Shown in pieces: positions 17,239-24,845 of a stretch of 64,000 nt of DNA. The notes under the pieces are model-generated. The model made no database searches and was not told the origin of the DNA. It saw nothing but the letters and a program-made list of their open reading frames with translations. Numbering within the stretch: position 1 is the first letter of the stretch; every line of letters begins with the position of its first letter. Origin of the DNA: JAFAMS01 sp963715815. Its GTDB lineage: Bacteria > Vulcanimicrobiota > Vulcanimicrobiia > Vulcanimicrobiales > Vulcanimicrobiaceae. Position numbers and translations under genes: made by a program. The stretch spans positions 1,054,001 through 1,118,000 of the forward strand of contig OY970278.1 of NCBI GenBank assembly GCA_963715815.1. Direction: 5' to 3'.

Positions 17239-18303
17239 ATGAACGGCCAGACGCTGCAGCCGCTCGTAATTGAGCCGAAAGAGACCACCGCGATTTGGGG
17301 TGGCGACGCACTCGTAAAAGAGTACGGGAAAAAGGGCGATCCGAACGCGACGCTTGGCGAATCGTGGGAGTGCTGGGACGAGAATACCGTCCGCAGCGGA
17401 CCCTACGCCGGGAAGTCGATCGCGGAATTGCGCACGCTGCTCGGCAAGCGCCTCTTAGGGACGCTCGACGCCGGCCGCATCTTTCCGGTCCTCACGAAGA
17501 TCATCGATGCGCGCAAGAACCTGTCGGTGCAAGTGCATCCCGACGATGCGTACGCGCAGCGCGTCGAGCATGAGCCGTTCGGTAAAACCGAATGTTGGGT
17601 GATTCTCAAAGCGGAACCGGGTGCGGAGCTGGTCCTCGGCTGGACGAGGGCCACGACGCGCGAAGAATACGAACGCCGCGTCAAGGATGGAACGCTCGGT
17701 GACATCCTACGCCGCGTTCCGGTCAAGCCGAACGACGCATTCTATCTTCCGTCTGGAACGTTGCACGCGATCGGTGAGGGCATTCAGCTCTTCGAGACGC
17801 AGCAGGCCAGCGATCTAACGTACCGGATCTTCGATTGGAATCGGGTCGGGCCGGATGGCAAGCCGCGTCAGCTACACGTTGACAAAGCCGGCGATGTTTT
17901 GAACTACGCCGCCGGGACGACGGCGCAGACGATCCATTTGGTGTACGAAACCGATGGCGTGCGCGCGGAAGCGTATATCGCCGATCCCCGTTTCGTCGTC
18001 GAGCGCATTAGCTCGGCGCAAAAGGGAACGTTACGCCCGGACGGCGAGCCGATCATCGTCATGACGCTCGACAATTCGATGACGCTCGTTACGGCCGAAT
18101 CGACAACGCAGCTCGATCGCTGGACGACTGCGCTTGTCCCGGCCGAGCTAGGTTCCATCGACGTCGTGGGCGGCGCGGCGCTTTGCGTTACCCCGAGTCG
18201 CGATGTTTTCGTGCGGCGTCTCGAGCGCGCGGGTGTCTCAACCGCCCAACGCGACGCCTTTCTGAAGCAATTCGAGCCAACCGCGTTGTCATCCCGAGCG
18301 TAG
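17239..18303 (+). CDS. manA: Type I mannose-6-phosphate isomerase
   Basis: 354 residues. Cupin metal site seen as QVHPDDAYA, KTECWVIL and YLPSGTLHAIGEGIQLFETQ, with the active-site Arg region DLTYRIFDWNR. Interconverts fructose-6-P and mannose-6-P. The C-terminus TALSSRA is encoded by a dispersed repeat copy, which also supplies the TAG stop; the family core ends before this. Starts with AAGGGG upstream. Divergent from the sensor kinase. Confidence 0.92.
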   Translation: MNGQTLQPLVIEPKETTAIWGGDALVKEYGKKGDPNATLGESWECWDENTVRSGPYAGKSIAELRTLLGKRLLGTLDAGRIFPVLTKIIDARKNLSVQVHPDDAYAQRVEHEPFGKTECWVILKAEPGAELVLGWTRATTREEYERRVKDGTLGDILRRVPVKPNDAFYLPSGTLHAIGEGIQLFETQQASDLTYRIFDWNRVGPDGKPRQLHVDKAGDVLNYAAGTTAQTIHLVYETDGVRAEAYIADPRFVVERISSAQKGTLRPDGEPIIVMTLDNSMTLVTAESTTQLDRWTTALVPAELGSIDVVGGAALCVTPSRDVFVRRLERAGVSTAQRDAFLKQFEPTALSSRA

Positions 18304-18330
18304 AGCCGTAGGCTCGTAGTCGAGGGACAG
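18286..18330. repeat. Dispersed repeat, copy B (supplies the manA stop)
   Basis: Begins TTGTCATCCCGAGCG and ends GTAGTCGAGGGACAG, the inverse orientation of copies A, C2 and D. The centre is a short palindrome (GAGCCGTAGGCTC). It lies between convergent manA and a small membrane protein gene, and the TAG inside its CGTAG ends manA. Confidence 0.7.
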
Positions 18331-18516
18331 CTAGCGCCGAACCAGGGGACCGGGGCGCGACGACATCCGCCGGAAGAATCCGACGACGAAGATCCCGGCG
18401 ATGATCAAGGCGGCAACGAATGCGCCTATAAACAGCGCCTTGACGACGAACGCGAGGACGACGAGCGCCACGATAGCGAGCGCGGCAAGGACTGTGAGGC
18501 GAATGAATAGTGCCAC
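18331..18516 (-). CDS. Small two-segment membrane protein
   Basis: 61 residues, starting with GTG behind GGAGGT at a 7-base distance, which supports translation. Two hydrophobic stretches (VLAALAIVALVVLAFVVKAL and IGAFVAALIIAGIFVVGFF) and a basic tail RRMSSRPGPLVRR that should stay cytoplasmic. No known family. Lies between repeat copy B and the Nudix gene, same strand as the latter. Confidence 0.65.
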   Translation of the reverse strand: MALFIRLTVLAALAIVALVVLAFVVKALFIGAFVAALIIAGIFVVGFFRRMSSRPGPLVRR

Positions 18517-18562
18517 TGCGGGGACCTCCGTTAGCTTCTACGCGGAGAGCCGCCGGCAAGTT

Positions 18563-19108
18563 TCATAGCCGGCCCAGCCTGTCCAGGACCGTATATATCG
18601 CGCCGATGTGATTGCAGACGTTGATCTCGCCGCTTCGAATGAGATCGACCAGCTCAGAGATAGGGACGAGCTCGACGGCAATCTCCTCGGTTGGATCCAA
18701 ATGCCGCTCGTGCGTAAGCGTGACGTCGCGTGCGAGGAATAGCGTGAAACGTCCGTTCGAGTTGGTCGGATCGACGATGAACGTTGCGACGCGTTCGAGC
18801 TCGCCTTTCGGTGCGTATCCGGTTTCTTCGCTGAATTCGCGCAGCGCCGCTTGCTCGGCGCTTTCGCCGGAATCGATCATGCCCGCCGGAAGCTCGAGTA
18901 CAACCTCGCCGATGCCGTGCTTGTACTGGCGAACGAGTATGACGTTCTCTTCGGGCGTAATTGCAAATATCATGACGAAGCCGCGTGTTTCGCGCACATG
19001 GTAGTCTTCGACGATCGTTCCGCTCGGAAGCTCGATCCGATCGCGGCGCATCCTCAGGTGCGGCGTGTCGAGAATGACCTCGGATTTGAGGACCTTCCAG
19101 TCAGGCAT
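18563..19108 (-). CDS. Nudix hydrolase, ADP-ribose pyrophosphatase-like
   Basis: 181 residues. Complete Nudix box from Gly76 to Tyr98 (G-x5-E82-x7-R90-E91-x2-E94-E95-x-G97). Preceding strands HVRETRGFVMIFAI and VILVRQYKHGIGEVVLELPA match the ADP-ribose/NDP-sugar pyrophosphatase subgroup, and the C-terminal EEIAVELVPISELVDLI fits as well. Cleaves a nucleoside diphosphate sugar to NMP and sugar phosphate. The ATG overlaps the start of the opposite-strand gene at 19107. Confidence 0.9.
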   Translation of the reverse strand: MPDWKVLKSEVILDTPHLRMRRDRIELPSGTIVEDYHVRETRGFVMIFAITPEENVILVRQYKHGIGEVVLELPAGMIDSGESAEQAALREFSEETGYAPKGELERVATFIVDPTNSNGRFTLFLARDVTLTHERHLDPTEEIAVELVPISELVDLIRSGEINVCNHIGAIYTVLDRLGRL

Positions 19109-19481
19109 GATATGCGCCGGGACTACGCGAAATGCTCTGGAACGTCTTGCGAGGAGCGAAGGGCCAATCGATAGACTACGTATCGGAGAACTCTACGACA
19201 CGACGTACGGGACACTCTGGAAGGAAGGACCGTACTTTCCCCGCGGCACTCGCGTTCAGGTCGTCGGATTGCACATCGATCAAGGATTTTGCGTTCGATT
19301 TCCGGGTGAGTCAGACGGCGAACCGCTCGAAGCGTGGGAAGATTGGGACGAGCTGGATTTCCTTGCGGAAGAAGGCTCGATAGAACCGTCGGGAGATCTT
19401 TCGCAGTCAGCTTTGGCCGAAGCACGTGAAGTGCTGAACGAAGCCGAAGATGGCTGTCATCTTCATTTAGACGAAGAGTAA
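19107..19481 (+). CDS. Hypothetical acidic protein
   Basis: About 124 residues from the ATG at 19107; the frame is open to 19065 but that would run into the Nudix gene. The core reads LYDTTYGTLWKEGPYFPRGT and VVGLHIDQGFCVRFPG, followed by a very acidic C-terminus (WEDWDELDFLAEE, then EAEDGCHLHLDEE). I do not recognise a family. It heads a same-strand run with the 83-residue membrane protein, asparaginase and a CPBP protein. Confidence 0.6.
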   Translation: MICAGTTRNALERLARSEGPIDRLRIGELYDTTYGTLWKEGPYFPRGTRVQVVGLHIDQGFCVRFPGESDGEPLEAWEDWDELDFLAEEGSIEPSGDLSQSALAEAREVLNEAEDGCHLHLDEE

Positions 19482-19496
19482 GAACGGTATTAGCTC

Positions 19497-19748
19497 ATGC
19501 CTAGATGGTATGACCGCTATGCCGTGGTCGCGGTTTTATTCGCAGCACTTGCCATTTTGCCGTTCTGGCCGGCGCCTGCGCGCATCATCTGCGCACTTCT
19601 CGCATTTGCGATCGCCATCGTCGTGCTTATCATACGCTTGCAGCGGCATGCGTCGATGATTACCGGTTCACGTTCGACGATCGTCGATATGGAGTCGCGG
19701 ATCGATCGGATTCGCGCAGAGCGCGAGAAACGATTTAACCGCAGATAG
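19497..19748 (+). CDS. Small membrane protein with C-terminal basic helix
   Basis: 83 residues: two hydrophobic segments (YAVVAVLFAALAILPFW and IICALLAFAIAIVVLIIRL) and then a charged helix (DMESRIDRIRAEREKRFNRR) that looks like a short coiled coil in the cytoplasm. Its stop is directly followed by the asparaginase ATG, so the two are probably co-translated. No family recognised. Confidence 0.65.
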   Translation: MPRWYDRYAVVAVLFAALAILPFWPAPARIICALLAFAIAIVVLIIRLQRHASMITGSRSTIVDMESRIDRIRAEREKRFNRR

Positions 19749-20711
19749 ATGCACGAATCGGAAGCCGTCGACGCGCCGTACATCGTCGAAGTCTGGCGAG
19801 GGCATCGAATCGAGTCGCGGCACCGGGTCGCGATCTGCGCGGTCGACGTCGCCGGAAAGGTCCTATTAGAAGAAGGGACGGTCGACGTCCCCGTCTATCT
19901 GCGTTCGGCCGCCAAGCCGTTCATTGCCGCAGCCTCGGTTCGGGCGGGAGCCGTCGACGCATTCGGTTTCGACGATCGCGAGCTTGCGTTGATGTGCGCC
20001 TCGCATTCCGCCGAACCCGAGCACCTCGAGACTGCGCATTCGATGCTGGCAAAAGCGGGACTTCACGAGAGCGCGCTCCTTTGCGGTGGTACGCCGAGCC
20101 CCATTTACAATAACTGCTCCGGTAAGCACGCCGGAATTCTCGCCCTGTGCAAGCACATCGGTGCGCCGCTGGGCACCTATCTCGAGCCCGATAATCCGGC
20201 GCAAAAATTGATCCTCGAATTGTGTTCGCGGGTCGTCGATGAACCGCTGCCGCCCGACCGCATCGCCGTGGACGGCTGCGGCATCCCCGTCTTTGCAACG
20301 AGCCTACGCCGCGCAGCGCGCGCCTTCGCCCGCTTTGCCTCGCTTGAAGAGCTTGACGACGAGGATCGTGAGGCGCTAAAACGTTGCCGCACCGCAATGG
20401 CCGACAACCCGTGGTTTGTCTCCGGAACGGGACGCTTCGACACTGCGCTGATCGAATCGACGCGCGGCGCGGTCATCGGCAAAGGCGGTGCTGAAGGCTT
20501 TCACGGCAGCGCGATCCTGCGCGGGCGGGTTGGTCTTGCAGTTAAGGTCATCGACGGCAACAATCGCGCAACTGCTCCAAGCGTCATGGCAGCGCTCACG
20601 AAACTCGACGCGCTCACGTCGGCAGCGACCGATTTACTCGCGCCTTTCACGCAACCGCCCGTGCGCAACGTTGCGGGACGAATAGTCGGATCGATTCGCG
20701 CCACGATCTAG
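19749..20711 (+). CDS. L-asparaginase (AnsA/PF06089-type)
   Basis: 320 residues. Matches the rhizobial-type L-asparaginase II family, unrelated to the classic E. coli enzymes: YLRSAAKPFIAAASVRAG, MCASHSAEPEHLETA, YNNCSGKHAGILALCKHIG (the Ser-Gly-Lys-His site), DGCGIPVFATSL, and VIGKGGAEGFHG. Hydrolyses Asn to Asp and ammonia in the cytoplasm. No signal peptide. Starts on the base after the upstream stop. Confidence 0.9.
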   Translation: MHESEAVDAPYIVEVWRGHRIESRHRVAICAVDVAGKVLLEEGTVDVPVYLRSAAKPFIAAASVRAGAVDAFGFDDRELALMCASHSAEPEHLETAHSMLAKAGLHESALLCGGTPSPIYNNCSGKHAGILALCKHIGAPLGTYLEPDNPAQKLILELCSRVVDEPLPPDRIAVDGCGIPVFATSLRRAARAFARFASLEELDDEDREALKRCRTAMADNPWFVSGTGRFDTALIESTRGAVIGKGGAEGFHGSAILRGRVGLAVKVIDGNNRATAPSVMAALTKLDALTSAATDLLAPFTQPPVRNVAGRIVGSIRATI

Positions 20712-20725
20712 CCGGTCGACCTTGG

Positions 20726-21589
20726 ATGAACGTCGTGCGCTGCGCGTTGTTCGTCGGAATCGTTCTTTTGCTTGACTTTGTCGAGTCTCGAATTCTCGCG
20801 ACGTGGGTGCACGCGATTTATGGCTATGCCCAGCCCGCGGCACTTCGCGAGCATGCGCTTATCGTGTTCTTGCTCGCTTTCACGTTGCTTCTTGTCAATG
20901 TCTTAATCGCCACGTGGGTCGTCGCGCGTCTCGAGCGGCGCTCGATGTTTTCTTACGGTTTTGGTCTTGTGCGGAATGCGAAAGGGCTTTATGCCGAGGG
21001 TCTTTGTCTCGGAGTTATCGCCGGAGGCTTTCTCCTTGCCGCTTTGTTGGCGTCGAAGAGCCTCTGGATCAGCGATTTTCCGCAACTTCATGGCGCAGAT
21101 TGGCTTTGGATTCTCGTCTGGATGGCGATTGCAATCGTCATGTCCACCGCGGAGGAAGCCTTTGTGCGGGGGTATCTGATCTACTCACTCAACCGCGTTA
21201 TCGGATTTTGGCCTTCGTCGCTTGTGTCCACGGCCGTCTTCCTTGCAGTCAATCGCGAAGGTTTGCACAATCCGCTCGACGTCGTCAACCTTACCGGATT
21301 TGGACTGCTGGCATGCTTTGTGCTCTTGAGGACCGGTTCGTTGTGGCTTGCCTGCGGCTTTCACGCTGTCTTCGATTTCGTTCAATACTTTGTTGCGGGG
21401 AACTTGGAAGATTGGAGCATTCCGCACGCTTCGCTATTTCATACCGTGCGCATTGGTCCAGCGTGGATGACGGGCGGGCAGTCGGGAATCGAAGCGAGCA
21501 TTTTCGTGTGGCCGGTAGCGCTCGCGCTGTTGGCCTATGTTGCGCGTCGCTTCCCGTCGACATCCTCGCGTTCGAGCATGGCATTATAG
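20726..21589 (+). CDS. CPBP-family membrane protein, second motif altered
   Basis: 287 residues with about eight hydrophobic segments, paralogous to the CPBP protein at 2916-3806 (both share a C-terminal GG-x2-G-x-EAS-x-F block). Motif 1 is intact (AEEAFVRGYLI), motif 3 keeps its His (HAVFDF), but motif 2, FxxxH in active members, reads FLAVNREGLHN with Asn in place of His. Proteolysis may be lost or changed. The 3' end overlaps the DNA ligase gene on the other strand by 55 bases. Confidence 0.82.
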   Translation: MNVVRCALFVGIVLLLDFVESRILATWVHAIYGYAQPAALREHALIVFLLAFTLLLVNVLIATWVVARLERRSMFSYGFGLVRNAKGLYAEGLCLGVIAGGFLLAALLASKSLWISDFPQLHGADWLWILVWMAIAIVMSTAEEAFVRGYLIYSLNRVIGFWPSSLVSTAVFLAVNREGLHNPLDVVNLTGFGLLACFVLLRTGSLWLACGFHAVFDFVQYFVAGNLEDWSIPHASLFHTVRIGPAWMTGGQSGIEASIFVWPVALALLAYVARRFPSTSSRSSMAL

Positions 21590-23229
21590 ATTTCGTTGAC
21601 ACGCTCGATCGTATCGGCCTGATCGGCTGACTTATCATCGCGAATCCGGGCGATGCGAGGAAAGCGCAGCGAGAAACCGCTCTTGTGCAGATCGCTCTTT
21701 TGAATGATGTCGAAGGCGATCTCGACGACGACCTTTGGCTCGACCGGAATCTCGTAGCGTGAGAACCCTAGCTCTTCATAAACGCGCTCAGCGTCCACCT
21801 TCGGAATGCGATGCGCGAGAAACCACTGCGTCATCTCGGCGATCTCAACGTCGGTCAATCCGGAATAGGCTTTGCCGATCACGAGCAGCTCGCCATTCTC
21901 GCCGCGCACCGCGAACGTATAATCGGAGAGCGCTTGCGCGCGCTTGCCGTGGCCCCATTCGACACCGACGACGACACAGTCGAGCGTGTCGAGCTCGCGT
22001 TTGAGCTTCAGCCACCACTTTCCGCGCTTGCCGGGTGCGTACGGAGAATCCGTCCGCTTGAAGATCAGCCCTTCGTTACCCCTTGCGCGCGCTGCTTCGA
22101 AGCGATCGTGCAAGTCTTCTCGCGTCCCGCCGGCTTCGACTGCGCTCCAGGCCGCCGCCTGAACGATGCCCTCGAGCTGTAGTTCGGAAAGCTCTCCACG
22201 CCGAGACTCCAGTGGCTCATCGAGCAGAAACCGTCCGCCCCGCGCGAGACAATCGAAGACCACGAACGCAACAGGGATCTCCGCCTGCAACTCAGGCGTG
22301 ACGTCTTTGCGCTGCAGGCGCGTCTGCAGATAGCGGAAGGGCAACACCGCTCCCTCGCGCATCGCGACGATCTCGCCGTCCAGGATTACATCGTCGCGTA
22401 CGGCGCGGAGCGCTTCGACGACTTCCGGCCACGCATTGCTCGTTTCGTTCAAGCGGCGCGAGAAAAGACGAATCGTCTCGCCGTGCTTGTGCGCTTGAAT
22501 GCGCACGCCGTCGTATTTGTCTTCGACGAGCCAGCTTTGCGTCGCAAGCTCCTTGTATTCGGAACCGAATTGCATCGGCGATGCGAGCATGAATGCAATT
22601 GGAGTGCCGTACGCGATCTCGACGTTTGCGAGCGTCCCGTGCTTCGCGGCGACCGCGACCGCACCGATGTCTCCCGCTGCCATCGCTGCACGGCGGACGT
22701 CTGCGATCGGCGCGGAAAATGCGGCCGCGATTCCCTCGAGGATCAAACCTTCGCGCAAGCCGATCCGCATCTCGCCCGTGAGAATTTTAATGACGTATCT
22801 GGCCTCAAGCTCCGTTTCGGACGCACCCAGAATGCGCTCGATCAGCACTTGCCGTTTCTTGTTCGCGAGCTTTCCGGATGCGGCCGCAACCTCGTCGAGC
22901 AGCTCCATGAGTGCGCTCGGAGTCAACGTCACGCGGAAGAGTCCCAAATCGTGCGCAGGCCGCACATGCGGCGCGAGCGCAGCGCCGAGATCGCCGCTGG
23001 CACGGTAGCCTCGTGAAAGCTGTTCGCCGCTGATGCCCCATACCGCCCGCGCCGCCGCAACGATCGTCGCGCCGCCGACCGAGAGCGCACGCTTCGCTGA
23101 AAAGAACTGTGCCGCCGGCGCGAGATCCGCGTCGTCGAGCGTCCGCAGGTAATTGCCGAGAAGCGCGACCTTCACGAGCTTGCTGGGGTCGCTCGCAATC
23201 GCTTCGGCGGCCTCCGCGAACCTTTTCAT
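21535..23229 (-). CDS. ATP-dependent DNA ligase
   Basis: 564 residues. N-terminal DNA-binding domain (with ALLGNYLRTL and AHDLGLFRVTLTPSALMEL), then the adenylation domain with active Lys238 in VEDKYDGVRIQ, motif III ILDGEIVAM, motif IV NEGLIFKR and motif V WWLKLKRE, then the OB domain. The length and N-terminal domain place it with the archaeal LigI/bacterial LigB type, often a repair ligase beside NAD-dependent LigA. An open frame continues upstream but the ATG at 23229 (MKRFAEA) gives the family N-terminus. Divergent from the LysE gene with 24 bases between. Confidence 0.92.
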   Translation of the reverse strand: MKRFAEAAEAIASDPSKLVKVALLGNYLRTLDDADLAPAAQFFSAKRALSVGGATIVAAARAVWGISGEQLSRGYRASGDLGAALAPHVRPAHDLGLFRVTLTPSALMELLDEVAAASGKLANKKRQVLIERILGASETELEARYVIKILTGEMRIGLREGLILEGIAAAFSAPIADVRRAAMAAGDIGAVAVAAKHGTLANVEIAYGTPIAFMLASPMQFGSEYKELATQSWLVEDKYDGVRIQAHKHGETIRLFSRRLNETSNAWPEVVEALRAVRDDVILDGEIVAMREGAVLPFRYLQTRLQRKDVTPELQAEIPVAFVVFDCLARGGRFLLDEPLESRRGELSELQLEGIVQAAAWSAVEAGGTREDLHDRFEAARARGNEGLIFKRTDSPYAPGKRGKWWLKLKRELDTLDCVVVGVEWGHGKRAQALSDYTFAVRGENGELLVIGKAYSGLTDVEIAEMTQWFLAHRIPKVDAERVYEELGFSRYEIPVEPKVVVEIAFDIIQKSDLHKSGFSLRFPRIARIRDDKSADQADTIERVNEIYNAMLEREDVDGKRRAT

Positions 23230-23253
23230 TGCCGGTCGTGTTTGCGCCAGCAA

Positions 23254-23877
23254 ATGGATCTGAGCACGTGGGTGGCCTTCGCGGTTCTCGAAACGATCCT
23301 GTGCATCACGCCGGGGCCAGCAGTGTTGTTTACGGTTGGCTCCACACTCGGTCGCGGCCGCGCCGCCGGCTTTGCGGCGATGGCGGGCATCGTAACCGGC
23401 AACACGGTCTACTTCGTGCTCTCCGCGACGAGCCTCGGTGCGATTTTGCTCGCATCGTACGAAGTCTTCACGGTCGTGCGATGGGTTGGCGCCGCGTATC
23501 TCGTGTATCTCGGTTTGCGCGCGATCTTTGGGAAACACGAGCCGCTGCCCGAAAATGCGGCGCCGGCGCCCAATGCACGCCGCGGCGCGTTTGCGGCTGG
23601 AACGATGACGCAGCTCTCCAATCCGAAAGCGTTAATCTTTTTCAGCGCGCTACTTCCGCAGTTCATCGATCCGCATCGATGGATCGTCGGTCAGGTCACA
23701 ATCCTCGGCGTAACCTCGCAGATCATCGAGGCACTCGTGATGACCGGTTATATTCTGCTCGCTTCCGGCGTAGCGCATTCGGCAAAGAAGACCGTCGTGG
23801 CCGGAATCTTCGAGCGAGTCGCCGGTGCGTTCTTGATCGGCGCGGCGCTCAAACTGGCGCTTACGAAACGAACGTAA
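23254..23877 (+). CDS. LysE/RhtB-family amino acid exporter
   Basis: 207 residues, six hydrophobic segments. The LysE signature is near the N-terminus (ETILCITPGPAVLFTVGSTL) and again in GTMTQLSNPKALIFFSALLPQF. Inner-membrane efflux of amino acids or derivatives. A TTG four codons upstream (23242) is possible, but the ATG gives the family-standard MDLSTWVAF. Its stop is two bases before cysK; a cysteine-related export role is a guess based on that. Confidence 0.88.
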   Translation: MDLSTWVAFAVLETILCITPGPAVLFTVGSTLGRGRAAGFAAMAGIVTGNTVYFVLSATSLGAILLASYEVFTVVRWVGAAYLVYLGLRAIFGKHEPLPENAAPAPNARRGAFAAGTMTQLSNPKALIFFSALLPQFIDPHRWIVGQVTILGVTSQIIEALVMTGYILLASGVAHSAKKTVVAGIFERVAGAFLIGAALKLALTKRT

Positions 23878-23879
23878 AC

Positions 23880-24842
23880 ATGGCTCGTATTTATGAAAAT
23901 CTCGCCGACACGTTCGGCAACACACCGCTCGTGAAGATTCCGCGCCTCAATAGCGGGATCGGTGCCACGATTCTCGTGAAAATGGAATCGTTCAATCCGG
24001 CCGGCAGCGTCAAGGACCGGATCGGCGTTGCGATGATCGAAGCCGCGGAACGCGGCGGAGAGTTGAAGCCGGGGAAGGTCGTCATCGAGCCAACTTCCGG
24101 TAACACCGGAATCGCGCTCGCCTTCGTGTGCGCGGCCAAAGGCTATCCGCTGATCCTGACGATGCCGGATACGATGACGGTCGAGCGCCGAAATCTCTTG
24201 CGTGCATACGGTGCGCAATTGATTCTCACGCCGGGTGCCGGCGGAATGAAAGCCGCGATCGCAAAAGCGGTCGAGATCCGCGACTCGAATCCCGAGACGT
24301 ATTTCATGCCGGGGCAATTCGAGAACCCCGCAAATCCTGAGATTCACCGCCGTACGACGGGCGAAGAAATTTGGCGCGATACCGACGGTGCCGTCGACAT
24401 CTTCGTCGCCGGCGTTGGAACGGGTGGGACGATCACGGGTGTCGGCGAGTTGTTGCGTTCGCGCAAACTGTCGATCGAATGCGTCACCGTCGAACCGGAT
24501 ACGTCGTGCGTCCTCTCGGGAGGCCAAGCCGGGCCGCACCGGTTGCAAGGTTTCGCACCCGGTTTCGTTCCGAAAGTCCTCAACACGTCGATATATAGCG
24601 AGGTGATTCAGGTCAGCGTCGATGAGGCGTTTGCAACCGCCCGTCGCCTTGCACGCGAGGAAGGGATGCTGGTCGGCATTTCGAGCGGCGCCAACGTCTT
24701 TGCAGCGCTCAAAGTGGCCGCGCGCCCTCAGAATTCAGGGAAAACGATCGTAACGATTGCCGCCGACACCGGCGAACGCTATCTTTCGAGCCCTCTTTTC
24801 ACAGAACTTGAAGCAAACGTGGTGGAGTCTGCGTTAACGTAG
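23880..24842 (+). CDS. cysK: Cysteine synthase A
   Basis: 320 residues, fold-type II PLP enzyme. PLP Lys45 is in NPAGSVKDRIG; substrate loop PTSGNTGIALAF; phosphate-binding GVGTGGTITGVG; C-terminal GISSGANVFAAL. Makes cysteine from O-acetylserine and sulfide. Sits two bases behind the LysE gene and three before the M16 peptidase gene. The frame is also open far upstream, but that part is covered by the LysE gene and part of the ligase. Confidence 0.93.
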   Translation: MARIYENLADTFGNTPLVKIPRLNSGIGATILVKMESFNPAGSVKDRIGVAMIEAAERGGELKPGKVVIEPTSGNTGIALAFVCAAKGYPLILTMPDTMTVERRNLLRAYGAQLILTPGAGGMKAAIAKAVEIRDSNPETYFMPGQFENPANPEIHRRTTGEEIWRDTDGAVDIFVAGVGTGGTITGVGELLRSRKLSIECVTVEPDTSCVLSGGQAGPHRLQGFAPGFVPKVLNTSIYSEVIQVSVDEAFATARRLAREEGMLVGISSGANVFAALKVAARPQNSGKTIVTIAADTGERYLSSPLFTELEANVVESALT

Positions 24843-24845
24843 GGT

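Noticed and set aside
21535..23538. Extended ligase reading to 23538
   Set aside because: The extra N-terminal part is charged, low-complexity sequence opposite the LysE gene; MKRFAEA at 23229 is the family start.
23109..24842. 577-codon frame extending cysK upstream
   Set aside because: The upstream part lies under the ligase and LysE genes and has no CysK similarity; the ATG at 23880 gives the family length.
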